Assembly (NCBI RefSeq): GCF_038007465.1
Contig: NZ_JBBOXF010000001.1
Span: 1,080,501-1,144,500 of the forward strand
Reading direction: 5' to 3'
DNA: 64,000 bases
DNA from: Sporosarcina sp. FSL K6-1508
GTDB taxonomy: Bacteria; Bacillota; Bacilli; Bacillales_A; Planococcaceae
Every line of letters begins with the position of its first letter. Position 1 is the first letter of the stretch. The position numbers were made by a program, and so were the translations under genes. The notes under the pieces are model-generated. The model did no database searches. It was not told the DNA's origin and worked only from the letters and a program-made list of their open reading frames with translations. Shown piece after piece: positions 49,505 through 59,103 of the stretch.

Positions 49505-50582
49505 AAAGTTCATGCGTAATGCGGTAACCCCTTGGATGACTGCTTATGGAGAGCATTCAGACATCGTGATGTCGACGCGAATTAGGCTTGCCCGCAACTT
49601 GACGGGGTATCGTTTTCCTATTGCATTTACTGAAAAAGAAGCGATGGCAGTTGACAGAGCGGTTACGGGTGTTTTGCTTGATTCTATGCAAAGCGGGTAT
49701 TCCTACACCAAGATGTCCGATTTGCCCGCACTGGAGCGTCAAGTGCTTGTTGAAAAACATCTGATCAGCCCGCAGCTTGCGGCCCCTGATCGGCATGGTG
49801 CAGTCCTGCTATCGGAAAATGAAACTGTAAGTGTCATGGTGAACGAGGAAGACCATATTCGAATACAGTGTATTTACCCAGGGCTGCAGCTTATGGATGC
49901 CTATAAACAAGCTGATCAGGTTGATGACTATCTCGAAAAAGAACTACCTTATGCTTTCGATGAAGACTTCGGCTATTTGACAAGCTGTCCATCGAATACG
50001 GGAACCGGCATGCGCGCATCAGTGATGATGCATTTGCCCGCACTTACGATGACGAAGCAGATTGACCGTATTATCCCTGCCATCTCTCGGCTTGGAATAA
50101 TCGTCCGTGGAAGTTACGGAGAGGGAAGCGAGGCGCCCGGTAATGTCTATCAAGTGTCGAATCAGACGACGCTCGGAAAAACAGAACAGGAAATTCTTGC
50201 GGATCTTGGAAATATTGCATCTCGGCTGATTGGGCATGAGCGGAAATCACGCGAGTTGTTGCTTACGAAGTCCCGAATTGCGCTTGAGAATAGGTTATTC
50301 CGTTCGCTGGGTACAATTAGCTATGCTCGGTTATTACCTTCAGGCGAGGCGGCACGTTGCCTCTCGGACGTCAGACTCGGTATAGACTTAGGCATTATCC
50401 AGGACGTTGATATGTCGATTTTGAACGAGTTGATGATTTTTATGCAGGCAGGATTCCTGCAACAATATGCAAGCACGGAATTATCTCAAGAAGAACGAGA
50501 TATATTCAGGGCGAAACTATTTCGTGAACGGCTCACTGTAGAAAGAGCAGCTCCCTCAGCTGGAAGTAATCCAGAAGAGTGA
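49494..50582 (+). CDS. mcsB: Protein-arginine kinase McsB
   Basis: Kinase of 362 residues that tags misfolded proteins on arginine for ClpCP and inactivates CtsR. Phosphagen-kinase motifs are intact: VMSTRIRLARNL, the catalytic cysteine in LTSCPSNTGTGMRASVMMH, and RGSYGEGSEAPGNVYQVSNQ. The C-terminal domain binds phosphoarginine. GGAGGTG lies about 9 bases before ATG 49494, inside the end of mcsA. Confidence 0.97.
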   Translation: MSIEKFMRNAVTPWMTAYGEHSDIVMSTRIRLARNLTGYRFPIAFTEKEAMAVDRAVTGVLLDSMQSGYSYTKMSDLPALERQVLVEKHLISPQLAAPDRHGAVLLSENETVSVMVNEEDHIRIQCIYPGLQLMDAYKQADQVDDYLEKELPYAFDEDFGYLTSCPSNTGTGMRASVMMHLPALTMTKQIDRIIPAISRLGIIVRGSYGEGSEAPGNVYQVSNQTTLGKTEQEILADLGNIASRLIGHERKSRELLLTKSRIALENRLFRSLGTISYARLLPSGEAARCLSDVRLGIDLGIIQDVDMSILNELMIFMQAGFLQQYASTELSQEERDIFRAKLFRERLTVERAAPSAGSNPEE

Positions 50583-50591
50583 GCAGGTATT

Positions 50592-50644
50592 TTGCATATT
50601 GCATTTCATTTAGGTATAGTTAAGTCAAAGATAGTCAAAGTCAA
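50592..50644 (+). promoter_or_regulatory. Second CtsR-controlled promoter, directly before clpC
   Basis: TTGCAT (50592-50597) and TATAGT (50615-50620) are 17 bases apart. The CtsR heptads AGTCAAA follow at 50623-50629 and 50633-50639, and the 23-base box AAGTCAAAGATAGTC(AAAGTCAA) equals that at ctsR. clpC can therefore be transcribed apart from mcsB. Confidence 0.85.
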
Positions 50645-50792
50645 TTTTTGCAATAAAGGAATTCCTGTATAGTTGGTTGAATACGTATAATAGGATGGCT
50701 ATTTCTTGCACCTTTTTGAAATAGAAACTCAATTGAGTAATCTATGAGTTTTTAGGGAATTGATTTATATAGATAGAAGGAGAGGACTGAAT

Positions 50793-53267
50793 ATGATGTT
50801 TAATCGATTTACACAGCGAGCACAGAAAGTATTGCAACTTGCCCAAGAAGAGGCTATCCGTATGAAACACGAGTCTATTGGAACAGAACACATTTTGCTT
50901 GGGCTAATTCGTGAAGGTGGAGGCATTGCTGCAAAAGCGCTTGAAGCGATAGGTGTCAACTTTGAAACAATCGTACAAGGTGTAGAAAAACTTGTAGGGG
51001 CTGGAACAAAGGATGTCGGTCCAATCGTCCATTACACACCTCGAGCAAAAAAGGTCATTGAATTATCGGTGGATGAGTCACGCAAGCTTGGCCATTCTTA
51101 TATCGGAACAGAACATATTTTGCTGGCACTTATCCGCGAAGGAGAAGGTGTGGCAGCACGTGTCTTGAATAATGCTGGTGTCAGCCTTAACAAAGCGCGT
51201 CAACAAGTACTTCAGCTTCTTGGAAGCAATGACAGTTCTGCAACCGGCCAAGGCATTTCAAATTCTGCAGCAACACCGACATTGGATAGCTTGGCACGTG
51301 ATTTAACGGAAGTGGCACGTGAAGGTTTGCTTGATCCGGTTATCGGTCGGAGCAAGGAAATAACACGCGTCATCGAAGTGCTAGCGCGCCGTACAAAAAA
51401 CAATCCAGTGCTAATCGGGGAACCGGGTGTTGGTAAGACGGCAATCGCGGAAGGACTCGCGCAGCAAGTCATCAACAACGAAGTGCCGGAAATTCTCCGT
51501 GACAAGCGTGTTATGACACTTGATATGGGAACGGTCGTTGCAGGTACGAAATACCGTGGTGAATTCGAAGACCGCATGAAAAAAGTGATGGAAGAGATTC
51601 GACAGGCGGGCAATATCATCCTGTTCATCGATGAACTGCATACGCTGATTGGGGCGGGCGGAGCTGAAGGTGCAATCGATGCATCTAATATCCTGAAGCC
51701 ATCTCTGGCACGCGGTGAATTGCAATGTATCGGTGCAACGACGCTCGACGAATATCGTAAATATATCGAAAAAGATGCAGCACTTGAAAGACGTTTCCAA
51801 CCGATTCAAGTCGACGAGCCGACTGTCGATGAAACGATTCAGATTCTCCATGGCCTACGCGATCGTTATGAAGCGCATCACCGTGTGAAAATCACTGACG
51901 AATCAATTGAAGCGGCTGCAAAAATGTCGGATCGCTATATTTCTGATAGATTCCTTCCTGACAAAGCGATTGACTTGATTGACGAAGCGGGTTCGAAAGT
52001 ACGCCTTCGTTCATATACAACACCGCCAAATTTGAAAGAGCTTGAATTGAAATTGGAAGCAATCCGCTCTGAAAAGAATGCTGCTGTCCAAAGTCAAGAA
52101 TTTGAAAAAGCGGCATCGTTCCGTGATAAAGAACAGAAGATGAAAGAAGAACTTGAAACAACTAAAACAGACTGGAAAGAAAAACAGGGCCAGAAAGAGT
52201 CCGAAGTAACAGTTGAAGATATCGCAGAAGTTGTAGCGATGTGGACTGGAATACCGGTTTCTAAAATAGCCGAAGCGGAATCTGCTAAGCTGCTCAATAT
52301 GGAAGAGATGCTTCATGAACGCGTCATTGGCCAAAGTGAAGCAGTGACAGCTATTTCCCGGGCAATACGACGGGCACGTGCAGGGTTAAAAGATCCGAAG
52401 CGTCCGATTGGTTCCTTCATTTTCCTTGGACCAACAGGCATCGGGAAAACGGAATTGGCAAGAGCACTTGCAGAAGTCATGTTCGGTGATGAAGATGCAA
52501 TGATCCGTGTCGATATGTCCGAGTACATGGAGAAGCACTCGACGTCGCGTCTCGTCGGTTCACCTCCGGGGTATGTAGGTTATGAAGAAGGCGGACAGTT
52601 AACAGAAAAGGTTCGTCGGAAACCATATTCAGTTGTCCTGTTAGATGAAATTGAAAAAGCTCACCCGGATGTCTTCAATGTACTCTTGCAAGTACTGGAA
52701 GATGGAAGATTGACGGATTCAAAAGGACGCACAGTTGACTTCCGTAACACGGTTGTCATTATGACATCCAACGTAGGAGCACAAGAATTAAGAAAGAATC
52801 GTTACGTCGGTTTCAACTTAGGAGATGCAGGTCGTGATTACGAAGGCATGAAATCGGCAATGCTTGAAGAGCTGAAGAAAGCATTCCGTCCGGAGTTCTT
52901 AAACCGTGTCGATGAAATGATCGTTTTCCATTCACTCGAAAAAGAGCATTTGCGTGAAATCGTCTCGCTTATGTCCAATGAATTGACAAAACGTCTAGGT
53001 GAACAGGATATCGAACTTGAGTTGACTGATGAAGCGAAAATGAAAATCGTCGATGTCGGTTATGATCCGGATTATGGTGCTCGACCACTACGTCGTGCAA
53101 TTCAGAAACACGTTGAGGACCGGTTGTCTGAGGAACTCCTTAAAGGGACGATTCTGCTAGGCGGTAAAGTACTCATCGATGTAGTCGATGGAGAATTTGT
53201 TGTCAAGACAGGCAAAGATGCCGAAAAACAACAGGTCGTGGAAATAGAAGAAGTACTAGAAAAATAA
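50793..53267 (+). CDS. clpC: ATP-dependent Clp protease ATPase subunit ClpC
   Basis: AAA+ unfoldase of 824 residues, partner of ClpP. The N-domain (1-150) has two Clp-N repeats (FTQRAQKVLQLAQEEAIRMK and YTPRAKKVIELSVDESRKLG). D1 has Walker A GEPGVGKT, an M-domain/UVR segment at about 415-470 binds McsA and MecA, and D2 has GPTGIGKT. ATG 50793 follows AAGGAGAGG. It stands in the ctsR operon but 210 bases after mcsB with its own CtsR promoter. Confidence 0.97.
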   Translation: MMFNRFTQRAQKVLQLAQEEAIRMKHESIGTEHILLGLIREGGGIAAKALEAIGVNFETIVQGVEKLVGAGTKDVGPIVHYTPRAKKVIELSVDESRKLGHSYIGTEHILLALIREGEGVAARVLNNAGVSLNKARQQVLQLLGSNDSSATGQGISNSAATPTLDSLARDLTEVAREGLLDPVIGRSKEITRVIEVLARRTKNNPVLIGEPGVGKTAIAEGLAQQVINNEVPEILRDKRVMTLDMGTVVAGTKYRGEFEDRMKKVMEEIRQAGNIILFIDELHTLIGAGGAEGAIDASNILKPSLARGELQCIGATTLDEYRKYIEKDAALERRFQPIQVDEPTVDETIQILHGLRDRYEAHHRVKITDESIEAAAKMSDRYISDRFLPDKAIDLIDEAGSKVRLRSYTTPPNLKELELKLEAIRSEKNAAVQSQEFEKAASFRDKEQKMKEELETTKTDWKEKQGQKESEVTVEDIAEVVAMWTGIPVSKIAEAESAKLLNMEEMLHERVIGQSEAVTAISRAIRRARAGLKDPKRPIGSFIFLGPTGIGKTELARALAEVMFGDEDAMIRVDMSEYMEKHSTSRLVGSPPGYVGYEEGGQLTEKVRRKPYSVVLLDEIEKAHPDVFNVLLQVLEDGRLTDSKGRTVDFRNTVVIMTSNVGAQELRKNRYVGFNLGDAGRDYEGMKSAMLEELKKAFRPEFLNRVDEMIVFHSLEKEHLREIVSLMSNELTKRLGEQDIELELTDEAKMKIVDVGYDPDYGARPLRRAIQKHVEDRLSEELLKGTILLGGKVLIDVVDGEFVVKTGKDAEKQQVVEIEEVLEK

Positions 53268-53276
53268 AGATTGAAC

Positions 53277-53332
53277 TGGATAGTCCATACCACCGACGGT
53301 TCTTTTCGGCGGCGATGGGCTGTCCTTTTCGT
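53277..53332 (+). terminator. Terminator-like hairpin between clpC and radA
   Basis: GGATAG...CCGACGG pairs imperfectly with CGG...GGGCTGTCC, followed by TTTTCG. It overlaps the region before the radA ribosome binding site and probably only reduces read-through. Confidence 0.55.
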
Positions 53333-53346
53333 GTTTGGAGGATTTT

Positions 53347-54723
53347 ATGGCAAAAAGAAAGACAAAGTTCATGTGTAAATCCTGTGGCTATGAATCACCG
53401 AAGTGGATGGGCAGGTGTCCAGGCTGCGGCGAATGGAACACGATGGAAGAAGAAGTTGAAGTTGTTGCCCAAAAAGGTCCGCGCGGTGCATTTCAGCATA
53501 CGGATGCTGTTCGTCAAAAAGCATTGCCGATCAGTTCAATCGAGATGGTGCAGGAACCACGAATCGACACAGACCTGGATGAGTTTAACCGGGTTCTGGG
53601 CGGCGGGATTGTACCTGGCTCACTCATTCTGATTGGTGGAGATCCGGGCATTGGAAAGTCGACACTCCTTCTTCAAGTGTCTTCACTGCTTGCGAATAAA
53701 GGGCAGCGTGTCCTTTATATTTCAGGGGAGGAATCAATTCGCCAGACGAAACTGCGTGCAGAAAGACTTGGCGTAAAGTCGGATGAACTATATATCTATG
53801 CGGAAACGGATCTTGGCTTAATTCATGAAACGATTGCGGATGTGAAACCGACGTTTGTTATCGTGGACTCAATCCAAACGGTCCATCACCCCGAAGTGGC
53901 GTCAGCGCCTGGAAGTGTATCTCAAGTACGCGAATGTACAGCTCAACTGATGCGCATCGCCAAGACGCAGAACATCGCTATTTTCCTCGTGGGTCACGTG
54001 ACGAAAGATGGCCAGATTGCAGGACCGCGGTTGCTTGAGCATATGGTGGATACCGTTCTGTATTTTGAAGGGGAGCGTCATCATACGTATCGGATTCTGC
54101 GCAGTGTGAAAAATCGGTTTGGCTCGACAAATGAAATCGCCATTTTTGAAATGTTGCAATCCGGGTTGAAGGAAGTGCTCAATCCGTCCGAATTGTTCCT
54201 CCAAGAAAGGTCTCAAGGTGGGCCCGGCTCGACGGTTGTCGCATCGATGGAAGGAACGCGCCCGATTCTTGTTGAAATTCAAGCGCTGGTCACTCCGTCG
54301 AGTTTCAACTATCCGAAGCGAATGGCAACCGGTCTCGATCAAAACAGAGTTTCCTTGTTGATGGCTGTGCTTGAGAAAAGGATGGGTATGCTGTTGCAGG
54401 CTCAGGATGCTTATATTAAAGTTGCGGGCGGCGTGAAGCTGGATGAACCGGCAATCGACCTCGCCGTGCTCATGAGCATTGTCTCTAGCTACCGTGATTT
54501 GGCGGCTGGGTTGTCTGACTGCTTTATCGGCGAAGTCGGCCTGACGGGCGAAGTACGCCGGGTCTCCCGCATCGAACAGCGTGTGACAGAGGCGGCAAAA
54601 CTTGGTTTCGAACGCGTCATTGTTCCCGCTTCGAATCTCGGCGGCTGGGATTACCCGAAAGGCATCCGTGTGGTCGGTGTTGAAACAGTCAGCGATGCCT
54701 TGAAAATCGCTTTCAAAGAATGA
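53347..54723 (+). CDS. radA: DNA repair protein RadA
   Basis: Branch-migration ATPase of 458 residues. N-terminal C4 zinc finger (CKSCGYESPKWMGRCPGC), RecA-like core with Walker A GGDPGIGKST, the RadA-specific KNRFGSTNE motif near residue 260 and a Lon-type C-terminal domain (DLAVLMSIVSSYRDLAAG). It helps RecA in recombination repair. TTGGAGG precedes ATG 53347; the ATG at 53335 overlaps it. Confidence 0.96.
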   Translation: MAKRKTKFMCKSCGYESPKWMGRCPGCGEWNTMEEEVEVVAQKGPRGAFQHTDAVRQKALPISSIEMVQEPRIDTDLDEFNRVLGGGIVPGSLILIGGDPGIGKSTLLLQVSSLLANKGQRVLYISGEESIRQTKLRAERLGVKSDELYIYAETDLGLIHETIADVKPTFVIVDSIQTVHHPEVASAPGSVSQVRECTAQLMRIAKTQNIAIFLVGHVTKDGQIAGPRLLEHMVDTVLYFEGERHHTYRILRSVKNRFGSTNEIAIFEMLQSGLKEVLNPSELFLQERSQGGPGSTVVASMEGTRPILVEIQALVTPSSFNYPKRMATGLDQNRVSLLMAVLEKRMGMLLQAQDAYIKVAGGVKLDEPAIDLAVLMSIVSSYRDLAAGLSDCFIGEVGLTGEVRRVSRIEQRVTEAAKLGFERVIVPASNLGGWDYPKGIRVVGVETVSDALKIAFKE

Positions 54724-54910
54724 ATGCAGGATAGGACTGCCACTATGGCAGCCCCTGTCGTTTCGCTGTTGCAATGATGCAAAGATAAGGAACTTTCATG
54801 TGCGGTCGAGAGTCCTATGACGATAGAAGGAAATATTGCATTTCCCTATGCTTATCAAAGCGGTATGAAGGGGAAACATGTATAATTAGTAAAATAAGGA
54901 GGTGGTTCAT

Positions 54911-56014
54911 ATGTTGAAAAAGGTAGTTCAAGTTTCATTCCTGCTAATTGGAGGAACGTTGGGTGTGTTATTTTTACCGCATTTATTCAAATTATTTTCT
55001 TTTACTTCGAGTCTATTAATAAACAATCCATACGTGTCCGCAATCCTTGGAGCAGCGCTTCTCTTTTTGCTCAGTCTTTTCTTAACTGAACCGATTATTA
55101 ATTTTATTAAGTGGATGGAAGAGCGCTTACTGAAAGCGCCGATTTTCGACTTGCTCTTTGGTACAATTGGTCTCATGGTAGGTTTGAGTGTCGCATTCCT
55201 TGTCAGTTTTGGTTTGAGCAGTATTCAGATACCTGTCATTACGTCTGTACTTCCAATTCTTTTATCGATTATTCTTGGGTATCTCGGTTTTCAGGTCGGG
55301 TTTAAGAAACGGGAGGAACTGATCCATGCGCTGCAGTCTACAAAAAACAGTGGGCTCAAAAAGAAAGAAGTGGAGGATGCAGCGGGGCAAACAAAAGGTA
55401 AGCTCTACAAAGTCTTGGACACGAGTGTTATTATAGATGGTCGGATTGCCGATATTTCTGCAACCGGCTTTCTGGAAGGCGTGCTTGTAGTGCCGCAGTT
55501 CGTATTAACAGAGTTGCAGCATATTGCGGATTCCTCGGATACGTTAAAGCGGACAAAAGGCAGACGCGGGCTTGATGTTCTAAAACGCATGCAAACCGAC
55601 GACGGTCCGAATATCCTTATAACGGACGAAGATTTCAACGGCGTTCCAGAGGTAGACATGAAGCTTGTGCATTTGGCGAAAAGTATGGACGGGCTTGTCG
55701 TGACAAATGACTTTAACTTGAATAAAGTCGCAGATTTACATGGTGTATCCGTGTTGAACATTAATGATCTTGCAAATGCTGTGAAACCGGTTGTCATTCC
55801 GGGAGAAGATATGTACGTCGTCATCGTTAAAGATGGCAAGGAGCATAATCAGGGTGTCGCCTATTTGGATGATGGCACAATGATCGTAGTCGAGGATGGG
55901 AAATTCCACATTGGCAACGCCGTTGATGTCGTTGTAACTAGTGTGTTACAAACGTCAGCAGGGCGAATGATTTTCGCAAAACTTAAAAATGGTAAGATTT
56001 CAAAAGTGAATTAA
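54911..56014 (+). CDS. yacL: PIN/TRAM-domain membrane protein YacL
   Basis: A 367-residue protein. Four membrane helices in the first 140 residues anchor a PIN nuclease-like domain (VLDTSVIIDGRIADI starting at about 167, with the metal-binding aspartates) and a C-terminal TRAM RNA-binding domain (YVVIVKDGKEHNQGVAYLDD). Widely conserved at this locus in Firmicutes; the RNA target is unknown. AAGGAGGTGG precedes ATG 54911; GTG 54902 lies in it. A TATAAT (54881-54886) upstream may serve a local promoter. Confidence 0.9.
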   Translation: MLKKVVQVSFLLIGGTLGVLFLPHLFKLFSFTSSLLINNPYVSAILGAALLFLLSLFLTEPIINFIKWMEERLLKAPIFDLLFGTIGLMVGLSVAFLVSFGLSSIQIPVITSVLPILLSIILGYLGFQVGFKKREELIHALQSTKNSGLKKKEVEDAAGQTKGKLYKVLDTSVIIDGRIADISATGFLEGVLVVPQFVLTELQHIADSSDTLKRTKGRRGLDVLKRMQTDDGPNILITDEDFNGVPEVDMKLVHLAKSMDGLVVTNDFNLNKVADLHGVSVLNINDLANAVKPVVIPGEDMYVVIVKDGKEHNQGVAYLDDGTMIVVEDGKFHIGNAVDVVVTSVLQTSAGRMIFAKLKNGKISKVN

Positions 56015-56050
56015 GCAGTTTGTGATTATGAATAGAAGAGGATGGCAATT

Positions 56051-56764
56051 GTGAACTATACAGTTATGATGCCTGCAGCTGGAAGCGGTCAGCGAATGGG
56101 TGCAGGTTATAATAAACTTTTTTTAAAATTGGATGACAAGCCGATTTTGATTCATACGCTCGATGTGTTCGAAGGTGATCCGGCATGCGAGGGGATCATC
56201 CTTGCGGTAAAGTCAGACGAACGTGAGTATATCCAAGCGTTGCTTGAAGAGTTTGCTATCAGGAAAGTGACTGCGCTGGTAGATGGCGGAGGAGAACGGC
56301 AAGATAGTGTGGCGGCATGTATGAAAGTATATGACAAGGATGGTATTGTTCTTGTCCATGATGCTGCAAGACCGTTTATCCGCCTCTCGGTCATTGCTGA
56401 ACTGGTGAAAGTAGCTAACGAACATGGTGCGGCAATTGCGGGTGTGCGGGCGAAAGACACGATGAAATATGCAAAGGAGGGCGTTGTTGAGCAGACGGTG
56501 GATCGCGGCAAGTTATGGGTCATCCAAACCCCGCAGGCGTTTCGATACGCTTTGCTTAAACGGTCGTCTGAAGAAGCACAAGCACAAGGCTTTCTAGGGA
56601 CGGATGAATCAATGCTTGTAGAACGTTTCGGACAGCCTGTGCACATCGTCGAAAGTACGTATGACAATGTTAAGATGACTACACAGGAAGATCTCCTATT
56701 CGGAGAGATCTTATTAAGAAGGAGACAGGAGGATTTTAATGATTCGCATAGGACAAGGTTTTGA
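56051..56764 (+). CDS. ispD: 2-C-methyl-D-erythritol 4-phosphate cytidylyltransferase
   Basis: Third enzyme of the MEP isoprenoid pathway, 237 residues: CTP plus MEP gives CDP-ME. PAAGSGQRMGAGYNKLFLKL is the CTP-binding signature; VHDAARPFI and ESTYDNVKMTT are also typical. GTG 56051 is spaced 9 bases from AGAGG and starts just before the conserved YTVMMPAAG; the ATG at 56042 abuts the site. It overlaps ispF by 26 bases. Confidence 0.95.
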   Translation: MNYTVMMPAAGSGQRMGAGYNKLFLKLDDKPILIHTLDVFEGDPACEGIILAVKSDEREYIQALLEEFAIRKVTALVDGGGERQDSVAACMKVYDKDGIVLVHDAARPFIRLSVIAELVKVANEHGAAIAGVRAKDTMKYAKEGVVEQTVDRGKLWVIQTPQAFRYALLKRSSEEAQAQGFLGTDESMLVERFGQPVHIVESTYDNVKMTTQEDLLFGEILLRRRQEDFNDSHRTRF

Positions 56765-57215
56765 TGTACATAAATTCGAGGCAGGTCGCCCGCTTATCAT
56801 TGGCGGCGTAACAATTCCGCATGACAGGGGGTTAACGGGCCATTCTGACGCGGATGTGCTTCTGCATACAATTACTGATGCGGCTCTTGGCGCGATCGGT
56901 GAAGGAGATATCGGACGGCATTTCCCAGATACGGATGCTGCATTCAAAAATGCGGACTCCGCAGTACTGTTAGAAAAAATCTGGACACTCGTAGAAGACA
57001 AAGGCTATAAACTCGGAAATATTGACTGCACGATTATTGCACAAAAGCCAAAAATGGCACCGTATATTGAAGTGATTCGTAAGCGTGTCGCAGAGTTGTT
57101 GAAGGCAGATGAAACACAAGTGAATATTAAAGCGACGACAACAGAACAACTAGGATTTACTGGACGCGAAGAAGGGATTGCTTCTATGGCGACGATTCTT
57201 CTCATTAAGGCATAA
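56739..57215 (+). CDS. ispF: 2-C-methyl-D-erythritol 2,4-cyclodiphosphate synthase
   Basis: MEP pathway enzyme of 158 residues that cyclises CDP-ME 2-phosphate. RIGQGFDVHKFEAGRPLIIGG and TGHSDADVLLHTITDAALGA contain the zinc ligands (Asp, His, His); TTTEQLGFTGREEGIA is the C-terminal signature. AGGAGGATTTT lies before the ATG inside ispD, showing coupling. Confidence 0.96.
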   Translation: MIRIGQGFDVHKFEAGRPLIIGGVTIPHDRGLTGHSDADVLLHTITDAALGAIGEGDIGRHFPDTDAAFKNADSAVLLEKIWTLVEDKGYKLGNIDCTIIAQKPKMAPYIEVIRKRVAELLKADETQVNIKATTTEQLGFTGREEGIASMATILLIKA

Positions 57216-57285
57216 CAGCTTTTAAACAATCAGGGCAAGTGGTAAAATAACAAACAGTAGTAAAATCAGATCGGAGAGAAATCAT

Positions 57286-58749
57286 ATGACAACAGAAGTA
57301 CGCGTACGTTATGCGCCAAGTCCGACAGGCCATTTACATATTGGAGGAGCACGGACTGCGCTTTTCAACTATCTTTATGCACGCCATCACGGAGGGAAAT
57401 TTATCGTCCGAATCGAGGATACGGATATTGAACGTAATATCGAATCGGGAGAACTTTCCCAACTTGATAATTTAAAATGGCTGGGCATCGATTATGATGA
57501 ATCAGTTGACATCGGAGGTCCATATGGTCCATATCGTCAAATGGAACGTCTTGACCTTTATACGAAATACGGTCAGGAAATCGTGGAGAATGGTCATGCT
57601 TACAAATGTTTCTGTACATCAGAAGAACTGGAAGCAGAGCGTGAAACCCAGAAGGCAGCAGGTATTGCAGCGCCAATGTATGGCGGTAAATGCCGCAATC
57701 TGAGCGCGGAAGAAGTAGCAGAAAAAGAAGCTGCCGGACTGCCGCATACAATTCGTATGCGTGTGCCGGAAAATGTTACGTATAAAGTGGAAGACCTTGT
57801 GCGTGGCACAGTGTCATTCGAATCGAAAGACATCGGTGACTGGGTTCTTGTGAAAGCGAACGGTATCCCGACTTATAATTTCGCGGTCGTAATCGACGAT
57901 CATTTTATGAAAATATCCCACATATTCCGTGGAGAAGAACATTTGACGAACACACCAAAACAACTAATGGTGTTTGATGTCTTTGGTTGGCAATATCCGC
58001 AATTCGGTCATATGACACTAATTGTAAACGAAGATCGTAAAAAGCTTTCAAAACGCGATGAGTCGATTATTCAATTCATCTCACAATATAAAGACCTCGG
58101 GTACTTACCTGACGCGATGTTCAACTTCTTTGCATTGCTTGGCTGGTCGCCGGGTGGAGAAGAGGAGATTTTCACACACGAAGAGCTCATCAAGATGTTC
58201 GACGTAAGCCGATTATCTAAATCTCCATCTATGTTCGACAAACAAAAATTGACATGGACGAATAACCAATACGTGAAAAAAATGAGCCTCGATGAAGTGG
58301 TTGAATTTGCATTGCCATATCTTCAAGATGCCGGACTTATTAATAAAGATATGACAGAAGCGGAAACTGCTTGGGCACATGATCTAATCGCTCTTTATCA
58401 GGATCAGCTCAGCTTTGGAGCGGAAATTGTTGAACTATCCGCCCAGTTTTTCGATCATGAGATTGAATATGATGAAGAATCACAAGCTGTACTTGCCGGG
58501 GAACAGGTGCCTGAGGTCATGGCTTCATTCAAAGAAAAACTGGAAGCACTCGAAACTTTTGATGCACCGTCCATCAAAGACGCTATTAAAGCAGTCCAGA
58601 AGGAAACCGGCCATAAAGGGAAAAACTTATTTATGCCAATCCGTGTTGTGACAACAGGTCAGATGCATGGGCCTGAATTACAGGCATCCATTGCTTTAAT
58701 AGGTAAAGAAAAGTCAATCGCGCGAGTTGCTAAATACGCAAAACAATAA
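57286..58749 (+). CDS. gltX: Glutamyl-tRNA synthetase
   Basis: Class I synthetase of 487 residues. APSPTGHLHIGGARTA holds the HIGH motif, and RKKLSKRDESI the KMSKS motif. The usual Firmicute enzyme also charges tRNA-Gln for later amidation. GGAGAG precedes ATG 57286. The following cysE is separated by a T-box, so gltX is transcribed with the upstream genes while cysE-cysS can be regulated apart. Confidence 0.97.
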   Translation: MTTEVRVRYAPSPTGHLHIGGARTALFNYLYARHHGGKFIVRIEDTDIERNIESGELSQLDNLKWLGIDYDESVDIGGPYGPYRQMERLDLYTKYGQEIVENGHAYKCFCTSEELEAERETQKAAGIAAPMYGGKCRNLSAEEVAEKEAAGLPHTIRMRVPENVTYKVEDLVRGTVSFESKDIGDWVLVKANGIPTYNFAVVIDDHFMKISHIFRGEEHLTNTPKQLMVFDVFGWQYPQFGHMTLIVNEDRKKLSKRDESIIQFISQYKDLGYLPDAMFNFFALLGWSPGGEEEIFTHEELIKMFDVSRLSKSPSMFDKQKLTWTNNQYVKKMSLDEVVEFALPYLQDAGLINKDMTEAETAWAHDLIALYQDQLSFGAEIVELSAQFFDHEIEYDEESQAVLAGEQVPEVMASFKEKLEALETFDAPSIKDAIKAVQKETGHKGKNLFMPIRVVTTGQMHGPELQASIALIGKEKSIARVAKYAKQ

Positions 58750-58751
58750 CA

Positions 58752-58779
58752 TTGACTTTCGACTTTTGAAATGTAAAAT
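58752..58779 (+). promoter_or_regulatory. Sigma-A promoter of the T-box/cysE-cysS unit
   Basis: TTGACT at 58752-58757 and TAAAAT at 58774-58779 with 16 bases between, just after the gltX stop. Confidence 0.7.
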
Positions 58780-58790
58780 GGGAAGTAATA

Positions 58791-58858
58791 TCTATAGGAG
58801 GTTGTTTTAAGGAACGTGGTCTAAAATCGCGTCGTCCTGTCATAATGACTCCTATAGA
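58791..58858 (+). repeat. Hairpin-forming repeat fragment in the cysE leader
   Basis: CTATAGGAG at about 58792-58800 pairs with CTCCTATAG at about 58849-58857. The enclosed GTCCTGT...ATGACTCCTATAGACCT loosely resembles the core shared by the repeats at 41488-41516 and 59145-59181. It precedes the T-box Stem I. Confidence 0.45.
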
Positions 58859-58861
58859 CCT

Positions 58862-59100
58862 AAATCGTTGAGAAGGATAAGTACATGTTGCAAGCTCTTC
58901 AGAGAGGATCATCACCGGCTGTAAATGATCCGTGCCTCTGCAACGTGGAAATGCCCCTTTGAGTGCCGTGCCGAAAGTAAGTAGGCCGGACGCATCGCCA
59001 GCGTTATGGGCGTCAAGCGGGAAGGCAAACACCTTCCAAGCGGAGTGGAACCACGCATTCAATGCGTCTCTGTCATTTATTTGACGGGGACGTATTTTTT
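58862..59100 (+). promoter_or_regulatory. T-box leader, cysteine specifier, of cysE-cysS
   Basis: Stem I begins at about 58862 with AGGATAAGTACATG, has an apical GGCTGTAAA loop and the specifier GAAATGCCCC, in which TGC codes for cysteine. The T-box sequence GGAGTGGAACCACGC lies at 59042-59055, and the terminator pairs ATGCGTC...GTCA with TGAC...GACGTAT before TTTTTT (59061-59100). Uncharged tRNA-Cys would allow read-through into cysE-cysS. A T-box at this place is known in Bacillus. Confidence 0.92.
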
Positions 59101-59103
59101 TAT

